This document shows positions 26,449 through 35,420 of a stretch of 64,000 bases of DNA, piece after piece; positions within the stretch are counted from its first letter, which is position 1, and the number at the start of each line of letters is the position of its first letter. A program made the position numbers and the translations under genes. The notes under the pieces were generated by a model. The model saw nothing but the letters and a program-made list of their open reading frames with translations. It was not told the DNA's origin and made no database searches. Location of the stretch: contig NZ_JAYWIX010000007.1 of assembly GCF_035916755.1 (NCBI RefSeq), positions 62,001 through 126,000 on the forward strand, read 5' to 3'. Source of the DNA: Rothia sp035916755. GTDB lineage: Bacteria > Actinomycetota > Actinomycetes > Actinomycetales > Micrococcaceae.

Positions 26449-26451
26449 CGA

Positions 26452-26919
26452 CTAAATTGCTCCACCTGCAAAGCCGTGCTGGCGCCAGGCCTCAAACACC
26501 GCAATTGAGGCGCTGTTGGCCAGGTTGAGAGAGCGGCGGCCCGGAACCATCGGAATCTTGACCCGCTGGGTAACGTGCGGGTCATTCTGTACGTGCTCGG
26601 GCAACCCGACCGATTCGGGGCCAAACATGAGCACATCGCCCTCTTGGTAGTCAATATCAGCGAAGTTAGTGGTGGCCGTGGTGGTAAAAGCAAAGACGCG
26701 GGCCGGGCCTAGGGCCTCCCAGGCGTCCTCGAGGGTCTCGTGTACGGTCATGACCGCTAGGTCGTGGTAGTCGAGGCCAGCTCGGCGCAGGTTGGCGTCC
26801 TCAAAGTTAAAGCCCAGGGGCTTGACCAGGTGCAGCTCTGCACCGGTGATAGCTGCAAGACGAATCGCGTTACCGGTATTGCCGGGAATTTCTGGGGTAT
26901 AAAAAAGAATCTTGAACAC
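26452..26919 (-). CDS. trmL: tRNA (cytidine(34)-2'-O)-methyltransferase
   Basis: 155-residue SPOUT-fold methyltransferase that methylates the ribose of the wobble base of certain tRNA-Leu isoacceptors using SAM. Family blocks: ILFYTPEIPGNTGNAIRLAA at the start, HLVKPLGF, then GPESVGLP and the knot region RVKIPMVPGRRSLNLANSAS. Length equals that of typical TrmL. Divergent from the cysteine desulfurase/mnmA unit, which also modifies tRNA anticodons. Confidence 0.92.
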   Translation of the reverse strand: MFKILFYTPEIPGNTGNAIRLAAITGAELHLVKPLGFNFEDANLRRAGLDYHDLAVMTVHETLEDAWEALGPARVFAFTTTATTNFADIDYQEGDVLMFGPESVGLPEHVQNDPHVTQRVKIPMVPGRRSLNLANSASIAVFEAWRQHGFAGGAI

Positions 26920-27068
26920 CCCAACAGTTTACGCGCCCGCCGCGAAATAAAAGCGCGCTGGGAGCTGTTGAGAGGGTGAAGCAGTCCATAGCCTGCCCCA
27001 AGAAGGGGGGGGGAGTATGATGGAAGGCTGAATTGTTTTGACCAATCGCCACGGAAAGGCCAGCGCCC

Positions 27069-28301
27069 ATGCCCCGGGTCTACCTGGACCACGCCGCCAC
27101 TACCCCCATGCTCCCTCAGGCTATCGATGCCGTGGTGGAGCAGATGAAAATTGGCGGCAACCCCTCATCCCTGCATTCAGCGGGCCGCTCTGCTCGCGCT
27201 ACCGTCGAGTACGCCCGCGAACGTATCGCGCGGGTCGCCGGCTGCGACGCCGCCGAAATCATCTTTACTTCCGGTGGTACCGAGGCAGATAACCTGGCAA
27301 TCAAAGGGCTCTACTGGAAACGCCGCGAAGCCAACCCGGCTGCGAACCGCATCATTGTTTCGGGCATTGAGCACCACGCCGTGGGCGATGCCGTTGAATG
27401 GTTGCAGGCCCACGAGGGGGCAGAAGTGAGCTGGATAGCTCCGGACGCCAGCGGTGTCGTCAGTGCCGAAGCGGTTCGGCAGGCGGTGGGGCAGAACCCA
27501 GAGACGGTTGCCCTGATGACCGTTATGTGGGCCAACAACGAGGTAGGTACCGTGCAGCCCGTCGCAGAAATCGCCGCGGTAGCTGCTGAACTTGGCATTC
27601 CCTTTCACACGGATGCCGTCCAGGCCTTTGGCACCCTGCCGGTGAGCTTCAAGGAATCCGGCGCCACCACCATGGCGATTTCAGCCCACAAAATCGGCGG
27701 GCCCATGGGAATCGGCGCCCTCATCGCCACCCGCAGCGCCCAGCTCATGCCCATACTCCACGGCGGCGGGCAGGAACGTTCCGTGCGCTCAGGAACCATT
27801 GATGCTGCCTCCATCGCGGGCTTTGGTGCAGCAGCTGCCGAAGCAGGGCAGAACCTGCTCGCCGAAGCAAGCCGTCAGGCCGAGCTGCGGGACCGCCTGA
27901 TCGAGGGCGTCCTCGCGGCTGTTCCCGAAGCGCAGCTGCGCGGGGCCGCCCCCGAAAGCACCCAGGACCGAGCAACCGGCACCTTCAATCGCCTGCCGGG
28001 CAACGCCCACTTCACCTTCCCGGGCTGCGAGGGCGATTCCCTGCTTTTCTTGCTCGATATGGCAGGGGTGGAGTCGTCCACCGGCTCAGCCTGCAACGCC
28101 GGGGTGCCCCGCCCCTCCCACGTCCTGCTGGCTATGGGGCTGAGCGAGGACGAGGCCCGCGGCGCCCAGCGCTTCACCCTGGGGCACACCAGCACCGAGG
28201 ACGACATCACTGCTCTCCTTGCCGCCCTCCCTGGCGCCTGGGCCCAAGCCAAAAAGGCAGGTATGGCGGGCCACGCCCCGGACGCCGCCCGCTGGAACTA
28301 G
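27069..28301 (+). CDS. cysteine desulfurase (IscS/NifS-like)
   Basis: 410-residue PLP enzyme that takes sulfur from cysteine as a protein persulfide. Visible: VYLDHAATTPM at the start, PLP-binding SAHKIGGP with K208, GGGQERSVRSGT and the active-site STGSACNAG with Cys342 on a class-II-type loop. It is 86 bp upstream of mnmA on the same strand, so it is the likely sulfur donor for 2-thiouridine in tRNA rather than a member of an Fe-S operon. No isc or suf genes are nearby. RBS GGAAAGG lies about 10 nt before ATG 27069. Confidence 0.92.
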   Translation: MPRVYLDHAATTPMLPQAIDAVVEQMKIGGNPSSLHSAGRSARATVEYARERIARVAGCDAAEIIFTSGGTEADNLAIKGLYWKRREANPAANRIIVSGIEHHAVGDAVEWLQAHEGAEVSWIAPDASGVVSAEAVRQAVGQNPETVALMTVMWANNEVGTVQPVAEIAAVAAELGIPFHTDAVQAFGTLPVSFKESGATTMAISAHKIGGPMGIGALIATRSAQLMPILHGGGQERSVRSGTIDAASIAGFGAAAAEAGQNLLAEASRQAELRDRLIEGVLAAVPEAQLRGAAPESTQDRATGTFNRLPGNAHFTFPGCEGDSLLFLLDMAGVESSTGSACNAGVPRPSHVLLAMGLSEDEARGAQRFTLGHTSTEDDITALLAALPGAWAQAKKAGMAGHAPDAARWN

Positions 28302-28387
28302 CTCGATAAGGCGGTAGCCCGGGCAGGCACCTGGCCGCGTCCTGCTGAGCCCATAACCAAACTTTTATTGATACTGAGGACAGACTA

Positions 28388-29581
28388 ATGAAAATTCTTG
28401 CTGCTATGAGCGGTGGCGTGGACTCGGCCGTTGCCGCCGCCCGCGCCGTTGAGGCCGGCCATGAGGTGGTCGGCGTGCACCTGGCGCTCTCCCGCATGCC
28501 CGGCACCCTGCGCACCGGCTCCCGCGGCTGCTGCACCATTGAGGACTCCATGGATGCCCGCCGGGTCTGCGACCAGCTGGGGATTCCCTTCTATGTCTGG
28601 GACTTCTCCGAGCGGTTCAAGGAGGACGTGGTCGATGACTTTATCTCCGAGTACGAGCACGGCCGCACCCCTAACCCCTGCATGCGCTGCAACGAAAAGA
28701 TCAAGTTCGCGGCCCTGCTGGAGAAGGCCGTTGCCCTGGGCTTTGACGCTGTGGTCACCGGCCACTACGCCAAGGTCATCACGGACGAGAACGGCAACCG
28801 GGAGCTGCACCGCGCTGCCACCTGGGCTAAGGACCAGTCCTATGTTCTGGGTGTGCTGACCCATGAGCAGCTCAAACACGCCTGGTTCCCCCTGGCCGAT
28901 ACCCCCTCCAAGGACGATGTGCGCGCCGAGGCCGCCGAACGCGGCTTCTCGGTAGCGAAGAAGCCCGACTCCTACGATATCTGCTTCATTCCCGAGGGCG
29001 ATACCCGCGAGTGGCTCGAAGAGCACATCGACATGACTGAGGGTGATATCAAGGACACGGACGGACGCGTACTCGGCAAACACCGCGGGGCCCAGGCCTT
29101 TACCGTGGGGCAGCGCAAGGGCCTGGCCATTGGGCACCCTGCCCCCGACGGTAAGCCCCGCTTCGTGCTAGAAATCCGCCCCAAGACTAACGAGGTCATC
29201 GTGGGCGGTAAGGACCTGCTCGAAATTGATGAGATTCGCGGTATCCGCGAAACCTGGGCCGGTTTGCCCGTAGAGGAAGCTGCTGCCTTCCTGGCCGAAG
29301 AGCCCGTAGAAGGTGCCCGTTCGGCACCCTTTGACGTCACCGCCCAGGTACGGGCCCACGCTGACCCGGTGCCCTCGACCGCCCACCTGGAATGGGTCGT
29401 AGACGATGAAGCAGCTGAGCCCGGTGCCCTGCGCCTGGAAACCGTGGTGCGCCTGCACGAGAAACTGCGTGGTGTTGCTCCGGGGCAGACCATGGTGATT
29501 TACCAGGGCACCCGTGTGCTGGGTCAGTCCACTATCGCCCGCGCTTACAGCCTCGATCGGGCTGATATCACCGCTAACTAG
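28388..29581 (+). CDS. mnmA: tRNA-specific 2-thiouridylase
   Basis: 397-residue enzyme making 2-thiouridine at position 34 of Lys, Glu and Gln tRNAs. PP-loop SGGVDS at 8-13. The Cys pair is in place: C98 in NPCMRC and C199 in DICFIP. The central TPNPCMRCN and KPDSYDICFIPEGDT blocks and the AFTVGQRKGLAIG barrel motif are standard. RBS GAGGACAG lies 5-6 nt before ATG 28388. Follows the cysteine desulfurase that likely supplies its sulfur. Confidence 0.95.
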   Translation: MKILAAMSGGVDSAVAAARAVEAGHEVVGVHLALSRMPGTLRTGSRGCCTIEDSMDARRVCDQLGIPFYVWDFSERFKEDVVDDFISEYEHGRTPNPCMRCNEKIKFAALLEKAVALGFDAVVTGHYAKVITDENGNRELHRAATWAKDQSYVLGVLTHEQLKHAWFPLADTPSKDDVRAEAAERGFSVAKKPDSYDICFIPEGDTREWLEEHIDMTEGDIKDTDGRVLGKHRGAQAFTVGQRKGLAIGHPAPDGKPRFVLEIRPKTNEVIVGGKDLLEIDEIRGIRETWAGLPVEEAAAFLAEEPVEGARSAPFDVTAQVRAHADPVPSTAHLEWVVDDEAAEPGALRLETVVRLHEKLRGVAPGQTMVIYQGTRVLGQSTIARAYSLDRADITAN

Positions 29582-29660
29582 GCATACCGTTACGAGTCCA
29601 CAGGGTGAAATCTGCGGGCTTGCCCCTGCAAACAGCACCTGAGGTTTTTAGACTAAACAC

Positions 29661-30041
29661 ATGAACACAACTCCGAAGGCCCACGACGTGCAGGCCCACG
29701 CTGACTTTGATACCCGCGCCACCTCGATGACAGGGGCTAACCCGGCAGTATTGGAGGAGCTGTTTACCATGCGCCAGACCATCGACAACATGGATGCAGC
29801 CCTGGTGCATATTCTTGCTGAGCGTTTTCGCGCAACCCAGCGCGTCGGCCACCTCAAGGCTGAACACTCTCTGCCGGCGGGGGACCCGGGGCGGGAGGAA
29901 GCCCAGATTAAGCGCCTGCGCTCGCTGGCTGAAGCTGCCCACCTTGACCCGGAGTTTGCCGAGAAGTTTCTGAACTTCATTATTTCTGAGGTTATACGGC
30001 ACCACGAGAAGATTGCGGCTGAGGCCGAACAGAAGTCCTAG
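29661..30041 (+). CDS. chorismate mutase (AroQ type)
   Basis: 126-residue all-helical enzyme converting chorismate to prephenate for Phe and Tyr. The AroQ pattern is visible: R-x-x-I-D-x-x-D/N in MRQTIDNMDAALVHILAERF, then RVGHLKAEHSLP (catalytic Lys) and R-E-x-x-I-K-R in GREEAQIKRLRS. An N-terminal tail of about 30 residues precedes the domain. No signal peptide, so cytosolic. In Corynebacterineae such small mutases work in complex with DAHP synthase; whether this one does cannot be seen. It leads into the MetE-like gene 61 bp on. Confidence 0.88.
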   Translation: MNTTPKAHDVQAHADFDTRATSMTGANPAVLEELFTMRQTIDNMDAALVHILAERFRATQRVGHLKAEHSLPAGDPGREEAQIKRLRSLAEAAHLDPEFAEKFLNFIISEVIRHHEKIAAEAEQKS

Positions 30042-30102
30042 CCACTCAACTTTCAGCCCGCAATGCTACAGCCACCGGTAGGTGGCAGAAAGAGTTCCCT
30101 CT

Positions 30103-31209
30103 ATGCCTGCTTCTAGGCCTGCTCGCCCTGTTCTCTACCTGCCGACCGATGCCGAAATGCTGGCTGCCCGTAAGGACCTAGAGAGTCCGCTGACCTTTGA
30201 GGAGCACCTGACGGTTGGGGCTACCGGCCTTGGCCCCTGGGCTGGGAGTGATGTGCTTGATGCGGTGACCCGTATCCGCGGTGAGCTGGGGGAGCCCCAT
30301 ATCAGCTACCTGCCGGAGCTAACCGACCGAGGCTACCGGGCAACCCTGCTGGCACGGTCTATCGCGGCCCTGGAAGGGTTGAGCGCGGACGGTACCGCCG
30401 CAGGCTGGCGGCTCACTGGCGGCTACGCTGCTGAGGGGGAGGCTGCCAGGTCGCTCCTGGAATCTGATATCAATATCCTGGCGGACGTTGTGGGGAAGGA
30501 GAGCGGGGCTGCTCCCGGAACCATCAAGCTGCGTCTGCTGGGGCCGTTGAGCCTAGCTGCCAGTACCTACTTAACCAGTGGCGAGCGCGTCCTCTCAGAT
30601 TATGGTGCTCGGCGCGATGTTGCTGAGGCCCAGCGAGCTGGTTTTCACGGTGTGGTGAAGCTGCTGCGGCAGGCTGTGCCCGGCGCGCAGGTGCTGGTGC
30701 AGGTAGAAGAGCCTCTGCTGGTCGAGGTGGTGGCAGGTCAGCTGCCGACTTCTAGCGGCTACCGCGCTCTGCGGGCTGTGCCGCGACATGAGCTGGTGGC
30801 CCTGCTAGGGGCCCTGCACGAGGAGCTGGAGGGCTTGGGCGCTCAGATTGTCACTCGGGCTGATTATGTGAAGCTGCACCCTGAGGTCAGGCAGACCCTT
30901 GCCATCCCCCTGCTGTCGATGGCGGCTCAGCCTACCTCGGCCTGGGAGACGCTAGCCCCCCGTCTAGAAGCTGAGCGGGGGCTTTATCTAGAGGTTGTTG
31001 ATCCGTTGGTTCGGGTGCCTGCTGGCGACCTGGCCCGGGGGCTGTGGCGTACCTGGTCGGACCTTGGGTTGGGGAAGAAGCTTCTCAACCAGCTGGTACT
31101 GACCGAAACCGGTAGCCTGGCTGCCACTGACCCGCAGCGGGCTACTACTGTTCTGGGGCACCTGACCGAGACAGCCCGTGCCCTGTCCGAAATCGCCCAA
31201 GATGCCTAA
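30103..31209 (+). CDS. MetE-like (cobalamin-independent methionine synthase family) protein
   Basis: 368-residue protein of the UROD/MetE barrel superfamily; homologues sit beside mnmA in many actinobacteria and are annotated as methionine synthase. Start set at ATG 30103 (AGAAAGAG 8 nt upstream) rather than GTG 30082. Visible family blocks: TVGATGLGPWAGSDVLDAVTR, SYLPELTDRG and VQVEEPLLVEV (the substrate-side Q-x-(D/E)-E-P). I find no H-x-C zinc pair nor the later Cys that activate homocysteine in MetE; the equivalent stretch reads ADYVKLHPEV. So a true methionine synthase role is doubtful. Confidence 0.65.
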   Translation: MPASRPARPVLYLPTDAEMLAARKDLESPLTFEEHLTVGATGLGPWAGSDVLDAVTRIRGELGEPHISYLPELTDRGYRATLLARSIAALEGLSADGTAAGWRLTGGYAAEGEAARSLLESDINILADVVGKESGAAPGTIKLRLLGPLSLAASTYLTSGERVLSDYGARRDVAEAQRAGFHGVVKLLRQAVPGAQVLVQVEEPLLVEVVAGQLPTSSGYRALRAVPRHELVALLGALHEELEGLGAQIVTRADYVKLHPEVRQTLAIPLLSMAAQPTSAWETLAPRLEAERGLYLEVVDPLVRVPAGDLARGLWRTWSDLGLGKKLLNQLVLTETGSLAATDPQRATTVLGHLTETARALSEIAQDA

Positions 31210-31277
31210 ACCGGCTCACTGCCTAACCCCGGTACACTAGGGGAAGGCCCAATGTGAATCCCACCAGGAGACCCACC

Positions 31278-31961
31278 GTGAAAGAAACCATTCTTGTAGT
31301 TGATGACGACGACGCCCTGTCAGAGATGGTCGGTATCGTGCTGGCACAAGAGGGCTACGAGACGGTCTTCTGCGACGCCGGTGACCGGGCCTTTGAGGCT
31401 TTTGCCACCCACCACCCCGACCTGATTCTGCTGGACTTCATGTTGCCGGGTATGGATGGTATTGAGGTCTGCACCCAGATTCGCGGGGAGTCAGACGTGC
31501 CCATTATCATGCTGACCGCCAAGGGTGATACCGAGGACGTGGTCAAGGGGCTAGAGGCTGGCGCCGATGACTACATGACCAAGCCCTTCAAGCCCGCTGA
31601 GCTGCTGGCCCGCGTCCGAGCCCGACTGCGTCCGCGCGAAGAGCGCCATAACGAACCTTTGCGCATCGGTAACCTCACCATTGACCTGGCGGGGCACACG
31701 GTGAGCCGCGAGGGTGAAACGATTCAGCTCACCCCCCTCGAATTTGAACTTCTGGCGAACCTGGCCCGCCAGCCCGGCCAAGTCATGACTCGTGAGGCCC
31801 TGCTGGGCAATGTGTGGGGCTACGAAAAGACCGTCGATTCCCGCCTGGTTAACGTGCATATTCAGCGTCTGCGCGCCAAGATTGAGCGCGACCCCGAGAA
31901 CCCCGAGATCGTGCTGACCGTGCGCGGTGTGGGCTACAAGGCCGCAGCAGGCCAGCGCTAA
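31278..31961 (+). CDS. mtrA: response regulator MtrA
   Basis: 227-residue OmpR-family regulator of cell-wall and division genes. Start at GTG 31278, which follows AGGAGA by 5 nt; an upstream GTG at 31254 is in frame but lacks such a site. Receiver domain: acidic triad VVDDDD, phospho-acceptor D53 in LLDFMLPG, and MLTAKG. DNA-binding winged helix at about 130-225 (TPLEFELLANLARQPGQVMT, VDSRLVNVHIQRLRAKIE). First gene of mtrA-mtrB-lpqB; mtrB starts 3 bp after the stop. A -10-like TACACT lies near 31232. Confidence 0.97.
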   Translation: MKETILVVDDDDALSEMVGIVLAQEGYETVFCDAGDRAFEAFATHHPDLILLDFMLPGMDGIEVCTQIRGESDVPIIMLTAKGDTEDVVKGLEAGADDYMTKPFKPAELLARVRARLRPREERHNEPLRIGNLTIDLAGHTVSREGETIQLTPLEFELLANLARQPGQVMTREALLGNVWGYEKTVDSRLVNVHIQRLRAKIERDPENPEIVLTVRGVGYKAAAGQR

Positions 31962-31964
31962 GCA

Positions 31965-33668
31965 GTGGCTGGTACTTCACCTCGCGCGTCCGCTCGGACT
32001 ACCGCCCCCGCAGGCCCCTCCCGGGTCTACGGGCCCCTGGCCAGTGCCCGCAGGCTCTGGCAGCAGTCCCTCCAGCTTCGAGCTGTAGTGGCCGCGGCCG
32101 GCCTGCTGCTGGTGGCTTTCATCTTTGTGGGCTCTTTTATCTCCCACCAGATCGCTAACTCCCTCTTCCGCGGCAACCTGGAGCAGGCCCTGGAAGAGTC
32201 ATCGGCCGGTTTTAGTAACGTGCAGACCCTGATCAACGGCTCTGACGCCACCGGCCGTACCGAGATTCAGCGCGATGTCTCGCGTTTCTTGACCGTGCTT
32301 GAGAGCAGTAGCGCCGACAGCAACCGCAACTGGGTGCTTCTTAAGGACATGAATGCCACCACCGATGGCTTTATTGTGGAGCAGGCCCAGAGTAGCGAGG
32401 TCACGGTCAGCGACGTGCCCGAATCACTAGCCCAGAGCGTGAGTGAGGGCACGGGGATTTACTGGCAGTCATCGAGTATTACCTCAGCGGACGGACGCCG
32501 CACCCCGGTACTGGTGGTCGGCACCAGTATCTCGATACCCCAGAACCCCGACTACTCCCTCTACCTGGTTTATAACCTGTCGACCTCCCAAGCGACCGTG
32601 CAGTACATCAACCTGGTGGTCTGGGTGGGCTTCGGTGTGCTCCTGGTGGTGGTGCTGACCATCGTGTGGATGATTGCCCGCTTCGTGATCCGCCCGATTA
32701 GTTCTACCGCTATCACCGCTGAAAAACTTGCAGCCGGTGACCTGGATCAGCGTGTGCTGGTGCGCGGCCAGAACGAGACAGCGCGCCTGGGGATGTCTTT
32801 TAACCGTATGGCTGACTCCCTGCAAGACCAGATTTCTCGCCTTGAGAAGCTATCAACCATGCAGCAGCGCTTTGTATCTGACGTGTCACATGAGCTACGT
32901 ACCCCGCTCACCACGGTGCGCATGGCAGCCGATATGCTGCACGATAACCGCGACAACATGGAGCCCCTCTACAAGCGCTCCACCGAGCTGCTCTATAACC
33001 AGGTGGACCGCTTCGACTCCCTGCTGGCCGACCTGCTCGAAATTTCCCGCTTCGATGCCGGCTCCCAGACCCTCGATACGGTGTCGGTTGATTTCATGGC
33101 CGTGCTCGATGAGGTCCTCAAGGCCGTAGAGCCCCACCTGATGCGGACCAACACCAGTTTGACCGTGCATACCGATCACACCGAGATTATGGTCGATATG
33201 GATCACCGCCGCATTGAGCGAGTGCTGCGCAACCTGCTATTCAACGCCGTAGAGCACTCCGAGGGTCAGCCCATCGACGTATACGTGGACGCCACCGAAA
33301 GCACCCTGGGCGTTGCCGTGCGTGACCACGGTATCGGCCTGAGCCCCGAAGAAACCGAGCAGGTCTTCAACCGCTTCTGGCGGGCTGATACCTCCCGCAA
33401 ACGCACCCTGGGCGGTACCGGCCTGGGGCTCTCTATCGCCGCCGAGGACGTCCGCCTGCACCAGGGTACCCTCGAAGCCTGGGGCATCAAGGGTCAGGGA
33501 GCCAGCTTCCGCATGACCATCCCCATTGACCAGGACGTGCCCATGGGCCCCTCCCCGGTCTTGCTGAGCGGCGAGCCGCTGCCCGCGCCGTCCGCTCCGG
33601 CTACCGGTGCCACCCCGACCGTGAACCCCGACGCCTCAAATCCCTCGGAGCCCACCGTTGAACCCTAA
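31965..33668 (+). CDS. mtrB: sensor histidine kinase MtrB
   Basis: 567-residue kinase, same length as mycobacterial MtrB. Two membrane segments (about 39-60 and 213-240) flank an extracytoplasmic sensor domain; HAMP (about 240-292), H-box FVSDVSHELRTPLTTVRMAA with H309, N-box NLLFNAVEHS, G1 DHGIGLSP and G2 GGTGLGLSIA follow. The tail is Pro/Ala/Thr-rich. Phosphorylates MtrA. GTG start is 3 bp after mtrA; the 3' end overlaps lpqB by 11 bp, so the three are one translation-coupled unit. Confidence 0.96.
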   Translation: MAGTSPRASARTTAPAGPSRVYGPLASARRLWQQSLQLRAVVAAAGLLLVAFIFVGSFISHQIANSLFRGNLEQALEESSAGFSNVQTLINGSDATGRTEIQRDVSRFLTVLESSSADSNRNWVLLKDMNATTDGFIVEQAQSSEVTVSDVPESLAQSVSEGTGIYWQSSSITSADGRRTPVLVVGTSISIPQNPDYSLYLVYNLSTSQATVQYINLVVWVGFGVLLVVVLTIVWMIARFVIRPISSTAITAEKLAAGDLDQRVLVRGQNETARLGMSFNRMADSLQDQISRLEKLSTMQQRFVSDVSHELRTPLTTVRMAADMLHDNRDNMEPLYKRSTELLYNQVDRFDSLLADLLEISRFDAGSQTLDTVSVDFMAVLDEVLKAVEPHLMRTNTSLTVHTDHTEIMVDMDHRRIERVLRNLLFNAVEHSEGQPIDVYVDATESTLGVAVRDHGIGLSPEETEQVFNRFWRADTSRKRTLGGTGLGLSIAAEDVRLHQGTLEAWGIKGQGASFRMTIPIDQDVPMGPSPVLLSGEPLPAPSAPATGATPTVNPDASNPSEPTVEP

Positions 33669-35352
33669 CCTTACCCGGCGGTCAGCCCTCGGCCTGGCCC
33701 TGAGCTCTCTCGCAACCCTCACCGCCTGTGCCGCTATCCCCACCGACGGCGAAGTCAACCACTACGCCGACCCCCAGGCTACGGGCAGCACCTCCACCAG
33801 CGGCAACTCACCCGAAGGGCCCACCCCCGGGGCCCGGCCCACCGAGATCATCGAGGGCTTTTTGCACGCCGGGGTAGGGGTGAAAGATGACTACAGCGTA
33901 GCCAGGCTCTACCTGACCAAAGACCTAGCCCAATCCTGGAAGCCGGACGGGCGCACCCTGGTCTATAACTCATCCTTCACCACGACTTCCGTCAGCGACT
34001 CAAGCTACCTGGTCACCGTGCCCACAAGCACTCTGGTTGACGATAAGGGCCTGGCTACCTCCTACACCACGGTGGCTGATACCGAGGTGGAGTTCACCCT
34101 GCGCCAGGTTGACGGGGAGTGGCGTATCTCATCCGCTCCCGACGGAACGGTGCTGAACAGGAACGAATTCGCGGACGTCTTCAACCCCTTCACTCTCTAT
34201 TTCTACGACCCCACCTACACTTACGCTGTGCCCGATGTGCGCTGGTTCGCCGAGCGCACCACGGTAGCTACCTCCTTGGTGAGGGTGCTCCTTGAAGGGC
34301 CTGCCCCCTACCTCACCGGGGCTGTTGTGACCGCTGTACCGGCCGATACCAGCCTGACCCGTAACTCCGTCCCCATCGAAAACGGGGTGGCTGACATCCA
34401 GCTCTCCGGGGGCACTTCCCTCACCGCAGCCAGCGCCCTCGAAACCGAGCGCCTACGCACCCAGCTCACCCAGACCCTCACCAACCTCGCCTCGGTCACC
34501 ACGGTGCAGCTCACCATCAACGACCAGATCGTTGCGGCCCCCACCCTCGAAAACTACCGGGAACCGGCAGTTAACCCCGAAGCCGCCGGCAACATCGTGG
34601 GTATCGAAGATAACCGCCTGATCGCCCGGGCAACCCTGGACGATGCCGCCAGCCAGCAGACCATCGTAGAGACCTCGGCCCAGGCCCTCATTACCCTACC
34701 CGCCATGAACTACACCCGTAACTACTACGCCTACACCAATACCGGGCAGAACGAGATCTGGCTGGCTAACTCCAACGGTGCCCGCTCGGTCTACCGGGGC
34801 ACCCACGTTCTAGGGCCCTGTTTTGACCACCAGAACTGGCTCTGGGTGGGGGAGCAGGACGGCTCTGTACGGGTTATCGCCGCAGGCCAGGAAGACAGCG
34901 CTGCCCGCGAGGTCACCAGCTGGATTGAGGGGGAGCTCCTGCAGAGCATCTCTATCGCCCGCGACGGTAGCCGGGCCGTACTGGTCACCTCGGCAGCCGA
35001 CGGAAGCAACTATGGGGCCTGGGTCTCGGCTATCCGCCGGTCGGCAGACGGTACCCCTACCCAGCTCCTTGACCCGGTGCGCCTGGGCGCAGAGATTAAC
35101 CCGCGCGGAGCGGAGTGGGTCAGCGACGTGGAGGTCTTCCTCTGGAACACCGATACCACCCAGACCGAACTGGTCTCCCTGACCGGCGAGAACACCCAGT
35201 ACGATTCCCTGCAAGGCATTACCCGCATTGTTACCGGCAACGGCATTGACCAGGCGGTTGCGATGACCCGGGATGGCGGGCTCTACATCGTAGCCGGGCT
35301 GAGCTGGACCCGCATTGAAAGCAGCCTCAGCGAAATCAACTACGCCGGCTAA
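33658..35352 (+). CDS. lpqB: lipoprotein LpqB
   Basis: 564-residue lipoprotein that works with MtrB at the outer face of the membrane. TTG start at 33658 lies within the mtrB end. Signal peptide with lipobox LTAC near residue 24. Then a GerMN-like domain (about 60-310; IIEGFLHAGVGVKDDYSVAR, LYLTKDLAQSW) and a beta-propeller-like C-terminal half (NEIWLANSNGARSVYRG, WLWVGEQDGSVRVIAAG). Order and overlap match the mtrAB-lpqB operon known from mycobacteria and streptomycetes. Confidence 0.95.
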   Translation: MNPNLTRRSALGLALSSLATLTACAAIPTDGEVNHYADPQATGSTSTSGNSPEGPTPGARPTEIIEGFLHAGVGVKDDYSVARLYLTKDLAQSWKPDGRTLVYNSSFTTTSVSDSSYLVTVPTSTLVDDKGLATSYTTVADTEVEFTLRQVDGEWRISSAPDGTVLNRNEFADVFNPFTLYFYDPTYTYAVPDVRWFAERTTVATSLVRVLLEGPAPYLTGAVVTAVPADTSLTRNSVPIENGVADIQLSGGTSLTAASALETERLRTQLTQTLTNLASVTTVQLTINDQIVAAPTLENYREPAVNPEAAGNIVGIEDNRLIARATLDDAASQQTIVETSAQALITLPAMNYTRNYYAYTNTGQNEIWLANSNGARSVYRGTHVLGPCFDHQNWLWVGEQDGSVRVIAAGQEDSAAREVTSWIEGELLQSISIARDGSRAVLVTSAADGSNYGAWVSAIRRSADGTPTQLLDPVRLGAEINPRGAEWVSDVEVFLWNTDTTQTELVSLTGENTQYDSLQGITRIVTGNGIDQAVAMTRDGGLYIVAGLSWTRIESSLSEINYAG

Positions 35353-35420
35353 GAGAAATGGTCTGGACCACTTATCCCCAGCCCTGGCAGGTAGCTGCCT
35401 GACCCCGCCAGACTGGGGGT

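Noticed and set aside
28385..29137. 250-codon minus-strand frame opposite mnmA
   Set aside because: mnmA carries its PP-loop and both active Cys in the plus frame; this frame has no motif.
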